A program made the translations under genes and the position numbers. The notes under the pieces were generated by a model. It was not told the origin of the DNA. It did no database searches and saw only the letters and a list, made by a program, of their open reading frames with translations. Source: Chryseobacterium gleum (GTDB lineage Bacteria; Bacteroidota; Bacteroidia; Flavobacteriales_D; Sanyastnellaceae). From it: DNA of 64,000 nucleotides. Where the stretch lies: contig CAMCVP010000004.1 of NCBI GenBank assembly GCA_945881835.1, positions 1 to 64,000 on the forward strand, given 5' to 3'. Of the stretch, positions 14,165-24,296 are shown in pieces (within the stretch, counting starts at the first letter, position 1; each line of letters starts with the position of its first letter).

Positions 14165-16222
14165 ATGGAAAAACGTCGATTGGGAATTGAGCGCGAACTA
14201 TCATGGTTACAATTCAATGAACGCGTGTTGCAGGAAGCGCAAGACAGCCATGTGCCCTTGCTCGAACGCTTAAGATTTTTAGGGATTTTTTCGAGCAATT
14301 TAGATGAGTTTTTTAAGGTTAGATTCGCAACCCTACGTCGTGAATTAAAATCGCTTCGTAAGAGTAATTTCTCTGCGGCAAATGCACAGAAGAAACAACT
14401 CGAAATTATTCACGACCGTGTAATTGAGCTGCAACTGAAGTTCGATGCAACATTCGAAAGCACCAAAGGCGCCTTAGCTTTGAACGGCATTCATTTTAAA
14501 AATGAAATTCAAGTTAATCCCGAGCAAAAGGAATTTTTAGAAACGTATTTTGAGGAAAACGTTCGTCACCATATTATTCCGATCATGCTCAAAACGCGAG
14601 GAAATATTCCTCCGTTGAACGACAACGAATTGTATTTAATTGTAGACATCAATACGAGAAGTAAGGAAAAGGTTCATGCCTTAATCGAGGTGCCTACGGC
14701 AATTCCGAGATTCGTTACTTTGCCAACGACAGATGGTTCTGTAAATGTGATTATGCTGGAAGACATTATCCGTCTGCATCTTAGAAAGATTTTTAGTGTT
14801 TTTAAAGTTGCTTCTGCTAAGGCCTACGACATTAAAGTGGTAAGAGATGCTGAGTATGAAGTGGAGCAGGATTATTCGAAAAGTGTTTTCGATAAAATCT
14901 CGAAGAGCATTCAGCAACGCGACAAAGGGGAATACGTTCGATTGAATTTCGATCGTAAATTACCAGAGGAACTTCTAACGTTCTTATTGACGAAAACTAG
15001 GATTAAGGACGCTGAGAATATTATTCCTGGTGGGAAATACCACAACAAGCGCGATTTCTTAAAGTTTCCGGCTTTCAATAGACCGGATCTGAATTTTGCA
15101 CCATCGCCTCCGTTAACTCATGTCCTTCTTGCAAAATCGCAGAATATTTTAGATACGGTTGCTAAGCAAGATTTTCTTTTACATTATCCATATCAAAAGT
15201 TTGCGCATGTTCTTGATATGCTTCGCGCAGCGGCTATTGATCCGCTGGTTCGCACAATTCGGATTACTATGTATCGGATTGCCAGTGATTCGCATATTCT
15301 GCACGCCTTAATTAACGCTGCGAAGAATGGAAAGCGTGTGGTAGCCGTTGTTGAAGTTCAAGCGCGCTTCGATGAAGAACACAACATTGAAATTACACGT
15401 CTATTGCAAGATGCAGGTGTAGAAGTAATTCCAGGTGTACCAGGGTTGAAGGTGCATTGTAAAATTTTCCAAATTAGTCGTAAGATCAACGGAAGAACCG
15501 AGCGAATTACACACATTGGAACAGGTAACTTTCACGAAAAAACAGCGAATATCTATTCCGATATTACCCTGCTTACGGCGCATTTGGAAATAGGTAGAGA
15601 GGTTAGAAAATTGTTCGAGTTTTTTGAAGCCAATTTCCACCGACCTATTTTCAAGCATTTGCTTGTCTCTCCCTTCAACACACGCCGGAAATTGATGGAA
15701 TACATTCAGCGCGAAATGAATTTTGCCAAAAAGGGAAAACACGCTTCTATTGTTATCAAAGTGAATAATTTAATTGACGAAGCAATAATTAAAAAATTGC
15801 TAGATGCAGCAGAGGCGGGGGTTGAGATTTCATGCATTATTCGTGGCGTTTGTCTCCTTCAACCTTCAACAAAAAAGCAGAAAAAGAATATTCACATGCG
15901 CAGTATAATCGGACGTTATTTGGAACACGCCCGCTTATTTGTATTCAATAACGGAGGTGACGAAGTAATTTTGTTCGGAAGTGCAGATTTAATGACCCGT
16001 AATTTAGATTTCCGTGTAGAGGTTACAACGCCTGTATACAACAACACGTTGAAAGCAGAAATAAAGACTTGGCTCGAGATTCAATTGGCTGATACAACAA
16101 AGGCAAGATCTCTTCACAACGGTGAAATCAATAACTATATTTGTCCGCTTGACTCCGAACATTTAAAGGATAGCCAAGTTGAATGGAAAAAATATTTGGA
16201 AGCGAAGTCAGCGAAATTTTAA
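14165..16222 (+). CDS. ppk1: Polyphosphate kinase 1
   Basis: The protein has 685 residues, the normal length for PPK1, which makes inorganic polyphosphate from ATP at the membrane. It opens with the N-domain signature RELSWLQFNERVLQEA. The catalytic C domains carry the phosphorylated His in GLKVHCKI (near residue 430) with IGTGNFHEKTA. The second conserved His is in YLEHARLF (near 588), followed by FGSADLMTRNLDFRVE. A -7-like box GACTTTTG ends 4 bases before the ATG. The exopolyphosphatase gene follows 18 bases later, so synthesis and breakdown of polyphosphate are encoded together. Confidence 0.97.
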   Translation: MEKRRLGIERELSWLQFNERVLQEAQDSHVPLLERLRFLGIFSSNLDEFFKVRFATLRRELKSLRKSNFSAANAQKKQLEIIHDRVIELQLKFDATFESTKGALALNGIHFKNEIQVNPEQKEFLETYFEENVRHHIIPIMLKTRGNIPPLNDNELYLIVDINTRSKEKVHALIEVPTAIPRFVTLPTTDGSVNVIMLEDIIRLHLRKIFSVFKVASAKAYDIKVVRDAEYEVEQDYSKSVFDKISKSIQQRDKGEYVRLNFDRKLPEELLTFLLTKTRIKDAENIIPGGKYHNKRDFLKFPAFNRPDLNFAPSPPLTHVLLAKSQNILDTVAKQDFLLHYPYQKFAHVLDMLRAAAIDPLVRTIRITMYRIASDSHILHALINAAKNGKRVVAVVEVQARFDEEHNIEITRLLQDAGVEVIPGVPGLKVHCKIFQISRKINGRTERITHIGTGNFHEKTANIYSDITLLTAHLEIGREVRKLFEFFEANFHRPIFKHLLVSPFNTRRKLMEYIQREMNFAKKGKHASIVIKVNNLIDEAIIKKLLDAAEAGVEISCIIRGVCLLQPSTKKQKKNIHMRSIIGRYLEHARLFVFNNGGDEVILFGSADLMTRNLDFRVEVTTPVYNNTLKAEIKTWLEIQLADTTKARSLHNGEINNYICPLDSEHLKDSQVEWKKYLEAKSAKF

Positions 16223-16240
16223 TTAGAAAAATAGTAATAA

Positions 16241-17110
16241 GTGAGATTAGCAGCAGTTGATATTGGCTCGAATGCCATTCGTTTGTTCGTTGCAGAAGTG
16301 TTTTACGACGAGGGGAAAATAGAAATAGATAAAATAAGTCATACCCGAATACCTATTCGGTTGGGTGAAGATGTTTTTACATTCGGAAGAATATCTGAAA
16401 AGAAAGAGCAACAATTGACTCAAGTGCTTTCGGGTTTGGGATTAATTATTCAATCCTTAGAAGTGACGAATTACCGCATTTGTGCCACAAGTGCTGTGCG
16501 CAGTGCAGAAAACGGTTTAGAGGTAGTTCAGGCCATTCAGGCCAAAACAGGGCTAGTAGTAGACGTGCTTTCAGGTGCTGAAGAAGCAGATATTATTTTT
16601 GGAAACTTCGAGCAACAAGAATTACCTAAGTCTAAAAATTATTTGTTCATTGATGTTGGTGGTGGAAGCACAGAATTAACCATTATTGAAAATTTCGAAC
16701 GCAAGCACAGTCAATCGTTTGAAATTGGAACGGTTCGCATGCTCATTAACGAGCAGGAAAAAATCCCGAAAGTTATTTCACAGTGGCTGAAAGAAAATTT
16801 GAATTCAAACTTGAATTACGAAGCCATTGCCACCGGTGGAAACATAAGCTCGGCCTTCAAAATGCTCGAGAAGAAACAACGTGAACCCATTGCGGTGAAG
16901 GAACTCGAGACCCTGCTTCGTGCCCTTTCTAAACTTTCTACGCATGAGCGCGTGAAGAAATACGCCATTCGTCCCGACCGCGCAGATGTAATTGTTCCTG
17001 CGCTGAATCTGTACACACAGGTAGCGAACTCGGCAAATATTGAAAAAATATTCGCTCCGAAATTCGGCTTGGCCGACGGTATCGTTCTGAAAATATTCAA
17101 GTCGCTCTAA
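16241..17110 (+). CDS. ppx: Ppx/GppA-family exopolyphosphatase
   Basis: The protein has 289 residues from a GTG start. The actin-like ATPase core is clear: AAVDIGSNAIRL (P-loop 1), then ATSAVRSAENG, FIDVGGGSTELTI and ATGGNISSAF. It lacks the C-terminal HD-like domain of the long Escherichia coli PPX and so belongs to the short form common in Bacteroidota. It hydrolyses terminal phosphates of polyphosphate, and possibly pppGpp. Directly behind ppk1 and probably co-transcribed. Confidence 0.93.
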   Translation: MRLAAVDIGSNAIRLFVAEVFYDEGKIEIDKISHTRIPIRLGEDVFTFGRISEKKEQQLTQVLSGLGLIIQSLEVTNYRICATSAVRSAENGLEVVQAIQAKTGLVVDVLSGAEEADIIFGNFEQQELPKSKNYLFIDVGGGSTELTIIENFERKHSQSFEIGTVRMLINEQEKIPKVISQWLKENLNSNLNYEAIATGGNISSAFKMLEKKQREPIAVKELETLLRALSKLSTHERVKKYAIRPDRADVIVPALNLYTQVANSANIEKIFAPKFGLADGIVLKIFKSL

Positions 17111-17140
17111 GATCCGGCTCAACTTTCTCCAAGACTCTTG

Positions 17141-17148
17141 TATTTTCG
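17141..17148 (+). promoter_or_regulatory. -7 box 4 bases before the thioesterase start
   Basis: TATTTTCG matches the TAnnTTCG variant of the Bacteroidota -7 box and ends 4 bases before the ATG at 17153, so the mRNA would be nearly leaderless. Confidence 0.45.
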
Positions 17149-17152
17149 CTTT

Positions 17153-17704
17153 ATGAACGCGAAAACTGTAGAGAATTCAATTACTACCATTACCGAACTA
17201 ATGGTGCCGGCATACGCTAATTTTAGCGGTAAAGTACACGGAGGTATTCTTCTTTCAATTATGGATAAAGTGGCTTATGTGGCCGCTGCAAAACATTCTG
17301 GAGGCTATTGCGTTACCGTTGCGGTGGAAGGAGTAGAATTTTTAAATCCTGTTGAAGTGGGCGAACTCGTTTCGTTCAAAGCGTCTGTGAACTATGTAGG
17401 AAATACAACCATGATTGTCGGCATTCGCGTTGAATCGCTCAATCCGAAAACAGGTGTTGTGAAGCATACCAATTCGTGCTATTTCACCATGGCTGCGAAA
17501 GATGAAGCAGGTGCCCTTGTGCAAGTGCCCGAACTTATCTTGGAAAGTGAAGATCAGATTCGAAGATTTTGTGAAGGAAGAGTACTGCGCGATTACTCCA
17601 AGAAAAAGCGCGATTTGCTGAAGTCAGATTTGAAAGGCTTGACCTACGCTCAGCTAATTGAACAGTGCGACGAAGAGCGTTGCATAGTTAACTTGAAAGA
17701 TTAA
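17153..17704 (+). CDS. Hotdog-fold acyl-CoA thioesterase
   Basis: 183 residues from the ATG at 17153; a TTG 15 bases upstream lies in the -10 region and is rejected. The hotdog motif is NFSGKVHGGILLSIMDKVAYVAA, in which Asn, His-Gly-Gly and Asp are the usual active-site positions of acyl-CoA hydrolases. VEFLNPVEVGELVSFKASVNYVG follows. It should cleave fatty acyl-CoA to free acid and CoA in the cytoplasm. A helical C-terminal tail ends the protein. The SprA-like outer-membrane protein gene follows 8 bases later, but no functional link is evident. Confidence 0.88.
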   Translation: MNAKTVENSITTITELMVPAYANFSGKVHGGILLSIMDKVAYVAAAKHSGGYCVTVAVEGVEFLNPVEVGELVSFKASVNYVGNTTMIVGIRVESLNPKTGVVKHTNSCYFTMAAKDEAGALVQVPELILESEDQIRRFCEGRVLRDYSKKKRDLLKSDLKGLTYAQLIEQCDEERCIVNLKD

Positions 17705-17712
17705 TTTTCCGA

Positions 17713-20700
17713 ATGCGATCGCTGCTCATTCTATTCTTTTGCGCACTTTCGCTTCATTCCTTGGCTCAATCGAAAAGGACCACTGTTCTTCTTCCAAATG
17801 TTAATTGTATTTCGCTCGACACCTCCATCGTTCGTCCAAGTTCCATTCAAGTCATTCATAAAAATGAAATCTTAAAATCAGGTTATCGATACACTGTCCA
17901 TGCTCAAATGATTTTACGCGATACGCTGCTGAACGATACGCTGGTGGTACAGTTTGAAACGCTTGACATTCCTTATAAATCGTTTTCTCAAAATCATACC
18001 CCCCAGGACAGTGAACGCGATGATCTTCAGTTCGGTTCCATTCAGGCACCCAGGGCAGAGCGTTCGTATGACGCTATTCAAAAGAGCGGTTCCATAACGC
18101 GCGGTGTGTCCATTGGTAATCAGCAAGACCTCGGCGTTCAATCTTCCCTCAACCTTCAGCTTACAGGAAAAATAGCCAACCGCTTTCAATTGCTCGCTTC
18201 CATTTCCGACAACAATATTCCCGTTTCTGCTTCTGGAAGCACGCAGCAATTTCAAGAGTTCGATCAGGTATTCATTCAACTTACAGATAAACGAAACAAG
18301 ATCATTGCAGGAGATTTTACGCTGCCTCTTCGAACGCATTACTTCATGAAATACACCAAGCGCGGTTTGGGTGTATTCGTTCAAAATACCAGTGAAAGAA
18401 GAGCAGAAGGAATTTTGAAAAGTGAAGCTTCCGTTTCTATTTCGAAGGGTAAATTCAATCGACAAAGTATTCAAGGGATAGAAGGAAGTCAGGGTCCTTA
18501 TCGCTTGCAGGGTGCGCAAGGGGAGACCTACATCACTGTTCTCGGTGGTACAGAAGACGTTTACATCGATGGAAAGAAACTCATTCGTGGACAAGACCAA
18601 GATTACCTCATCGACTACAACACAGCCGAAATTATTTTCACTCCTCGAAATCGAATCACAAAAGACAAACGTATTGTCGTTGAATTTCAATACAGCGACC
18701 GTCAGTATGCACGTCCTTTAATCACCACCGATTTCGAATACACCACGAAGAAAGGAACAACGTACGTTCAGTTTTTTCAGGAGCTCGACGCGAAGAATCA
18801 ACCGTTACTTCAAACGCTAACTGCCGAAGACCGCTTGACACTCGCGCAAGCGGGCGATGCATTTTCTGCTGCAACGGTAAGCGGAATAGATAGTACAGGA
18901 TTCCAATCAGATCGCGTTATGTACGCGCAAGTAGATACGCTTTCATTCACAAATGTTTTAGTTTATTCAACAGATGCAACTGTCGCCGTCTTTACCGCGA
19001 ATTTTACGTTTGTTGGAAATGGGAACGGCAATTACATTGAAAACGGATTCTCTTCTTACGGAAAAGTTTTCAAGTGGGTAGCCCCTATAGACGGTATAAA
19101 ACAAGGAAACTACGAACCCGTTCAACGACTTACCGCACCGCGAAAGCAGCGCATGGTAGTAGCAGGACATACCGCGAAATGGGGAACTGAAAAGAATGCT
19201 TGGACCATGAATGTGGAAGGCGCTTATTCCGATGTCGATGCCAATACATTTTCCAATTTGAACGATCGGAACAATCAAGGCTTTGCAATGAAGGCCAATG
19301 TAAAAGAAAAAATATCAAGAGGGAAGGAAGGCCGTACTTGGCTCTGGGAGCTGAATACAGAGAATCTGTCTTCAACTTTTTCACGCATTGAGCGTTTTCG
19401 AGAAGTTGAGTTTGAACGAAATTGGAACGTGCAAACCATTTTAAGAAACGGCGAGAGTGAATGGATTTCCGAAGCCAAAGTGAGTCGTCAAATTGAAGCA
19501 GGAAAGCACATCACCGTGAGTGGAGCGCATTATGAAATTGGAAATATTTTCGAAGCGAACAAAGCAAAAGTTTTAGTTAACGCGAACGTATTTGAACGCA
19601 CAAAAATTCAAATCGACGCTTCTGCTTTGGAAACCACCGGTGCAGTTGCTTCTTCCTTCATTCGCCAGAAGGCCCATCTGTACAGGGAAGGCAAGCGTTT
19701 TACTTTTGGAATTCGCGATGAGCAAGAGCTTAACACGTTTGCTGTTGCTCAACAGTCGTATAAGTTTTTTGACGGTGAAGCGTACTTCCGTTCAACGGAT
19801 ACTACGCATCGTGCATTCAAATTATTTGTTCGAAATAGAAAAGATCATGCGTTCATCGTTAACGGTGTGACGCCCATTTCAACCGCGAATAATTACGGAA
19901 TTGAATTTCGAAACACAACCAAGGGAGGAAGTTATTTCGCAGTCACTGCGAGTAACCGACAATTGATTTCGCTGAACAGTTTAGCGCTCATTAAACCTCT
20001 GAGTAGTTTATTAGGTCGGATTGAATTTCGCACACCTCAGAGTAAATGGATTCAGATGAATTTGTTCTACGAAACATCGAGTGGTTTGGAAGCGAAGCAA
20101 GCATTCATTTACGCTGAAGTGCCCGCAGGACAAGGCGTGTACGTATGGAACGACTACAACGATAACGGAGTTAAAGAACTTTCAGAATTTGAAGTGGCGG
20201 CCTTTGCTTACGAAGCAAACTATGTTCGCTTGCCTGTTCAAACAACAGAATACCAAAGCATCTACACGACATCTTTCACTTCTTCTTTGAATGTGAATCC
20301 ACGTCAATTGAAAAACAAAAACACATTTTTGTACAACACCCTGAAGTCATGGAGTACGCAGTTAATGAGTCGTGCAGAACGTAAATCAACCTTCGGAGGA
20401 TTGGAACATATTTCACCTTTGTACGACAATGAAACTTATTTGGTTTCTGCTGGAAATGTGTTGCGCGGTACGTTGTTTTATCGCAAGTCAGATCCGAACT
20501 TCAGTGCCGATTTCACCACGCAACAAGTCATGAACAAGGCGTTTCTTCTTTCTGGTTTTGAAACACGTGTTGAGCAATCGCAAGTGCTGAATTTCAGAAA
20601 GTCCGTTGAATCGAGTACGCAAGTTTTACTTCAAGTAACTTCAGGAAAAAAGGAAACATCATCTGATTTTTTAGCTACGCGAAACTTCACTTCCTCATAC

Positions 20701-21099
20701 ATAACTGCTACTCCTTCGTTCGCGTTTCAACCTACAACCTACAAACGATTTGCGGTTTTAGGAGAACTTGCAATTAGAAGCGGAAACGCAAGCGAAACAA
20801 CTTTCAACGCACGAAGTCTTTCCCTTGGCGCAGACGGGCAAGTGGAAGCCAAGAACGGACAACTCTTCAAAAGTGAAGTGAAGTATATACGCATTCAGTT
20901 TGAAGGCGATGCAACGGGACCCGTCGTGTATGACGCGTTAGGCGGATTGCAAGCGGGAAACAATCTAACAATTGCTTGCGCATGGCGAAAAACAATCAAT
21001 CAGAATTTACAACTTTCGTTGAATTACAACGGAAGAAAAAGTGACGGACGAGATATCGTTCACGCCGGAAATATGAGTGTGCGTTTGTTGTTTAACTAA
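17713..21099 (+). CDS. Large outer-membrane beta-rich protein, SprA-like
   Basis: The 1128-residue protein has a signal peptide (MRSLLILFFCALSLHSLA). A conserved segment, GSITRGVSIGNQQDLGVQSS then LNLQLTGKIANRFQLLASIS, resembles parts of the giant T9SS translocon SprA. GDFTLPL and GAQGETYITVLGGTEDVYIDGKK follow. Then come hundreds of residues of alternating aromatic/polar strands to a terminal RLLFN, as in outer-membrane barrels. It is much shorter than SprA itself, so it is a relative or a different barrel; a translocation role is not shown. It ends overlapping lysS on the other strand by 8 bases. Confidence 0.6.
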   Translation: MRSLLILFFCALSLHSLAQSKRTTVLLPNVNCISLDTSIVRPSSIQVIHKNEILKSGYRYTVHAQMILRDTLLNDTLVVQFETLDIPYKSFSQNHTPQDSERDDLQFGSIQAPRAERSYDAIQKSGSITRGVSIGNQQDLGVQSSLNLQLTGKIANRFQLLASISDNNIPVSASGSTQQFQEFDQVFIQLTDKRNKIIAGDFTLPLRTHYFMKYTKRGLGVFVQNTSERRAEGILKSEASVSISKGKFNRQSIQGIEGSQGPYRLQGAQGETYITVLGGTEDVYIDGKKLIRGQDQDYLIDYNTAEIIFTPRNRITKDKRIVVEFQYSDRQYARPLITTDFEYTTKKGTTYVQFFQELDAKNQPLLQTLTAEDRLTLAQAGDAFSAATVSGIDSTGFQSDRVMYAQVDTLSFTNVLVYSTDATVAVFTANFTFVGNGNGNYIENGFSSYGKVFKWVAPIDGIKQGNYEPVQRLTAPRKQRMVVAGHTAKWGTEKNAWTMNVEGAYSDVDANTFSNLNDRNNQGFAMKANVKEKISRGKEGRTWLWELNTENLSSTFSRIERFREVEFERNWNVQTILRNGESEWISEAKVSRQIEAGKHITVSGAHYEIGNIFEANKAKVLVNANVFERTKIQIDASALETTGAVASSFIRQKAHLYREGKRFTFGIRDEQELNTFAVAQQSYKFFDGEAYFRSTDTTHRAFKLFVRNRKDHAFIVNGVTPISTANNYGIEFRNTTKGGSYFAVTASNRQLISLNSLALIKPLSSLLGRIEFRTPQSKWIQMNLFYETSSGLEAKQAFIYAEVPAGQGVYVWNDYNDNGVKELSEFEVAAFAYEANYVRLPVQTTEYQSIYTTSFTSSLNVNPRQLKNKNTFLYNTLKSWSTQLMSRAERKSTFGGLEHISPLYDNETYLVSAGNVLRGTLFYRKSDPNFSADFTTQQVMNKAFLLSGFETRVEQSQVLNFRKSVESSTQVLLQVTSGKKETSSDFLATRNFTSSYITATPSFAFQPTTYKRFAVLGELAIRSGNASETTFNARSLSLGADGQVEAKNGQLFKSEVKYIRIQFEGDATGPVVYDALGGLQAGNNLTIACAWRKTINQNLQLSLNYNGRKSDGRDIVHAGNMSVRLLFN

Positions 21100-22801
21100 A
21101 CCACATCATAATCTCTTCCAACTGCGCAGCAGGAACATCGAGCTTATTCTTCTTGCGGTATTGATTCAAGTTTTGGTGCAAAGCTGTTGGTTTGGTTTCT
21201 TTCAATTTATCCAATGAAAGGAATCCCATGCTTACGATAGCATCGATCCAATGCGCTTCAATGCCCTTCGCTTCGAAAGAAGCAAGATCAGGACCTTCTT
21301 GTTTCTTCTCTGGACGCATTTGCGGGAAGAATAAAACTTCTTGAATGCTTTCGTTGTTGGTCATCATCATAACCAAGCGATCTACACCAATACCCATTCC
21401 TGAAGTAGGCGGCATACCGTATTCCAACGAACGCAAGAAATCGTAGTCAATGAACATCGCTTCATCATCGCCGCGCTCCATAAGGCTCGCTTGCTCTTCG
21501 AAGCGTTCGCGTTGATCAATAGGATCGTTCAATTCAGAATAGGCGTTCGCCAATTCTTTTCCGTTCACCATTAATTCGAAACGTTCTGTAAGTTCAGGAT
21601 TTTCGCGGTGACGCTTACACAAAGGCGACATCTCTACAGGATAATCTGTAATGAATGTTGGTTGAATGTAGTGCTTCTCGCACATCTCACCGAAGAGGGT
21701 ATCAATGAGTTTTCCTTTTCCTAAATTTTCTCCAGCTTCTAAACCTAACTCCAAACACTTCGCACGAAGCTCGCCTTCAGACTTTCCAGTAATATCGAAC
21801 CCAGTATACTCTTTAATCGCATCGGTCATGGTAACGCGTGCGAATGGAGCCTTAAAGCTTAATGTTTTTTCTCCGAATTGAACTTCAGTTTTTCCAAGTG
21901 CTTCCACCGCAACATGCTCAAGCATTTGTTCGGTGAAATTCATCATCCAGTTGTAGTCTTTGTAAGCTACATAAATTTCCATCACCGTAAATTCTGGATT
22001 GTGTGTGCGATCCATTCCTTCGTTGCGGAAGTTTCTGCTGAATTCATAAACACCGTCGAAACCGCCAACAATCAAGCGCTTCAAATACAATTCATTCGCA
22101 ATACGCAAGTACATGGGAATGTCGAGCGAGTTGTGGTGTGTAATAAACGGACGAGCTGAAGCTCCTCCGGGAATAGCCTGAAGTACTGGCGTATCAACTT
22201 CCAAATATCCTTTGTCGTTAAAGAAATTACGCATGGCGTTCACAATCTTGGTGCGCTTCACGAAAGTGTCTTTCACTTTCGGATTCACAACAAGATCTAC
22301 GTAGCGCATCCGGTAGCGCAATTCAGGATCGGTAAATGCGTCGTAAATATTTCCATCTGCATCGGTCTTCACCATTGGAAGTGGCTTCAACGATTTAGCA
22401 AGAACTTTTAATCCTGAAACGTGTATTGAAACTTCACCCAATTTCGTGGTGAACAACGTTCCTTCAACACCCACGAAATCGCCGTAGTGGAGGAGGTGAC
22501 GAACAACTTCTTGGTAAAGCGTTTTGTCTTCACCTGGACACAATGCATCTTGATTGATGTACAATTGAACTCTTCCGGTTGAATCGATAAGATCCGCAAA
22601 ACCCGCCTTTCCTTGAATACGCTGATTCATTAATCGTCCGGCAACAATAACCTGTTTACCCTCTTCGTAGTTCGCCTTTATTTCTTCGGCGTTTGAAGTG
22701 GTAATAAATTCTTCAGCAGGAAAAGGCTCAATGCCTAGCGCGCGCAATTTTGCGAGTGCTTCTCTGCGTACAATTTCTTCAGGGGAAAGATTCAAATTCA
22801 T
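21092..22801 (-). CDS. lysS: Lysyl-tRNA synthetase, class II
   Basis: 569 residues. The OB-fold anticodon-binding domain (VAGRLMNQRIQGKAGFADL) is followed by the class II catalytic core. Motif 1 is GYLEVDTPVLQ, motif 2 FRNEGMDRTHNPEFT, and motif 3 GMGIGVDRLVM. Lysine-specific residues are in the ELANAYSELNDP segment. A C-terminal extension of about 60 residues, with a short helical domain, goes beyond the usual end, as seen in Bacteroidota LysRS. It charges tRNA-Lys. Overlaps rsmI by 4 bases and is probably translated with it. Confidence 0.97.
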   Translation of the reverse strand: MNLNLSPEEIVRREALAKLRALGIEPFPAEEFITTSNAEEIKANYEEGKQVIVAGRLMNQRIQGKAGFADLIDSTGRVQLYINQDALCPGEDKTLYQEVVRHLLHYGDFVGVEGTLFTTKLGEVSIHVSGLKVLAKSLKPLPMVKTDADGNIYDAFTDPELRYRMRYVDLVVNPKVKDTFVKRTKIVNAMRNFFNDKGYLEVDTPVLQAIPGGASARPFITHHNSLDIPMYLRIANELYLKRLIVGGFDGVYEFSRNFRNEGMDRTHNPEFTVMEIYVAYKDYNWMMNFTEQMLEHVAVEALGKTEVQFGEKTLSFKAPFARVTMTDAIKEYTGFDITGKSEGELRAKCLELGLEAGENLGKGKLIDTLFGEMCEKHYIQPTFITDYPVEMSPLCKRHRENPELTERFELMVNGKELANAYSELNDPIDQRERFEEQASLMERGDDEAMFIDYDFLRSLEYGMPPTSGMGIGVDRLVMMMTNNESIQEVLFFPQMRPEKKQEGPDLASFEAKGIEAHWIDAIVSMGFLSLDKLKETKPTALHQNLNQYRKKNKLDVPAAQLEEIMMWFS

Positions 22802-23466
22802 GAACGCGAATTTAGCACAATTACGAACTCGCCCTTCGGTTCGTGTGTGCTGAAATGCGCTAAAAGTTCAACAAGGGTTCCGCGACGTGTTTCTTCGAAT
22901 TTCTTCGATATTTCGCGGGAGACAGAGCATTGACGGTCTTCACCACAGAATTTTATTAACTGTTCTAAGCATTTCACCATGCGGTGTGGAGACTCGTATA
23001 GGACTGAAGTGAAGGGGTTTTCAGCTATTCGCTTAAGTTGTGTTTCTCTTCCTTTTTTTTGTGGAAGGAACCCTTCAAAAATAAATTTATCGGTTGGAAG
23101 TCCGCTATTCACAAGTGCCGGAACGAAAGCCGTTGGGCCTGGAAGGCATTCAACAGGTACGTTGTTTTGAATGCATGCACGAACCAACAAAAATCCAGGG
23201 TCTGAAATTCCAGGAGTTCCTGCATCGGAGATAAGCGCTACTGATTGCGATTGCTGAATGCGTTCAATAATGTGATCGAGTTTTTGGTGCTCGTTGTGTT
23301 GGTGGAAGGCCACCAGCTGTTTAGAAAATTCAAGGTGATGCAACAACCGAACGCTCACTCGGGTGTCTTCACACAAAATGAAATCGCACTCCTTCAATAC
23401 GCGAATAGCACGCAGCGTAAGGTCTTCAAGGTTTCCAACAGGAGTGGGGACTACGAATAGCTTCAT
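22798..23466 (-). CDS. rsmI: 16S rRNA 2'-O-methyltransferase RsmI
   Basis: 222 residues of the tetrapyrrole-methylase fold: FVVPTPVGNLEDLTLRA at the N terminus, CEDTRVSVRLL, LISDAGTPGISDPG, CLPGPTAFVPALVNSG and LYESPHRM. These are the signatures of RsmI, which methylates the ribose of C1402 in 16S rRNA. Somewhat shorter than the Escherichia coli enzyme, which has an extra C-terminal domain. Overlaps the upstream hypothetical gene and lysS by 4 bases each. Confidence 0.95.
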   Translation of the reverse strand: MKLFVVPTPVGNLEDLTLRAIRVLKECDFILCEDTRVSVRLLHHLEFSKQLVAFHQHNEHQKLDHIIERIQQSQSVALISDAGTPGISDPGFLLVRACIQNNVPVECLPGPTAFVPALVNSGLPTDKFIFEGFLPQKKGRETQLKRIAENPFTSVLYESPHRMVKCLEQLIKFCGEDRQCSVSREISKKFEETRRGTLVELLAHFSTHEPKGEFVIVLNSRS

Positions 23467-24272
23467 GCCATGTAGCGTCTGTTCACGAGATCTGTGAAGT
23501 CTTTCGAAGCCATAGAATCTGGATTCCAGCTGTACTTATCTTTCAAAGCTTGAAGAATACGCACGGCCTCTTCGCGATTGGTATTGTTCAATTTTTCTAA
23601 CGTCACTTCGTATTCTTGGTTATTTCCTTTGAACAAATCTTTACAGAATTGGAAACGCTGATTCAATGAAATATTCTTCTTCAAATCGCTAATCGGAGAA
23701 CCTTCTAATTTCTTTGCAATGCTTGCTTGTTGGTTCGCATTTTCTTTGAACGTGTCGTTCAACGAAACCATAGGTTTCACATCACCCTTCGGAGCTTCTT
23801 CAACAGGCGCCTCTGTAACTACCGTCATCACCGGCGTTTCAGCAACCGGCTCATCATTCGGTATCAACTGAAAAACAATCTCTTCATCATCACCCTCATC
23901 TTCAATCTCCTCCTCCTCTTGCGAAGCATCTTGTGCAACATCTTCCGCAGGATCTTGCTCCGCAACCTGCTCCACCTCCTTGATGGCATCAATCAAATTG
24001 ACTTGATTTACCAACTCAACAGGAGTTTGAGCAATGGGCGTAGTATCGATTTTAATGGGCTCAACGGTCTCTAGCACAGCCTGCATTTTTTCAGCAGGAG
24101 TTATGGTTTCGGTGAAAGCTTTGAAACGAAGAACGATAAGTTTTTCGTAGAGTTCACTGCATAACTCAACCAGATGCTGCGTTTGTTCTGGCGACATTTT
24201 TCCAGAAAGCAGTTCGTTAATGTTGTTGTGAAGGTCGTCTGAAAGTTCTTTCAAGCCCATAGCGTTTTCCAT
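23463..24272 (-). CDS. Conserved Bacteroidota protein with acidic linker
   Basis: I do not recognise a function for this 269-residue protein. It has a helical N terminus (LSDDLHNNINELLSGKMSPEQ), a Glu/Asp/Val/Pro-rich middle (about 90-175), and a helical C-terminal domain. The latter begins KNISLNQRFQFCKDLFKGN and continues with EEAVRILQALKDKYSWN, which is the kind of block conserved across Bacteroidetes hypothetical proteins. First gene of the tight unit with rsmI and lysS. A 15-base palindrome lies immediately before its ATG. Confidence 0.7.
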   Translation of the reverse strand: MENAMGLKELSDDLHNNINELLSGKMSPEQTQHLVELCSELYEKLIVLRFKAFTETITPAEKMQAVLETVEPIKIDTTPIAQTPVELVNQVNLIDAIKEVEQVAEQDPAEDVAQDASQEEEEIEDEGDDEEIVFQLIPNDEPVAETPVMTVVTEAPVEEAPKGDVKPMVSLNDTFKENANQQASIAKKLEGSPISDLKKNISLNQRFQFCKDLFKGNNQEYEVTLEKLNNTNREEAVRILQALKDKYSWNPDSMASKDFTDLVNRRYMA

Positions 24273-24287
24273 AGTACAAATTGTACT
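24273..24287. promoter_or_regulatory. Palindrome abutting the start codon
   Basis: AGTACAA-A-TTGTACT is a perfect 7-base dyad that touches the ATG at 24272 on the minus strand. It resembles the TGTACA palindromes upstream of pdhA and may be an operator for the gene-rsmI-lysS unit. Confidence 0.4.
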
Positions 24288-24296
24288 TCAAAAATA

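Noticed and set aside
17914-18690. 258-residue minus-strand frame
   Set aside because: Shadow of the SprA-like gene; no start signal, no domain and no neighbour logic.
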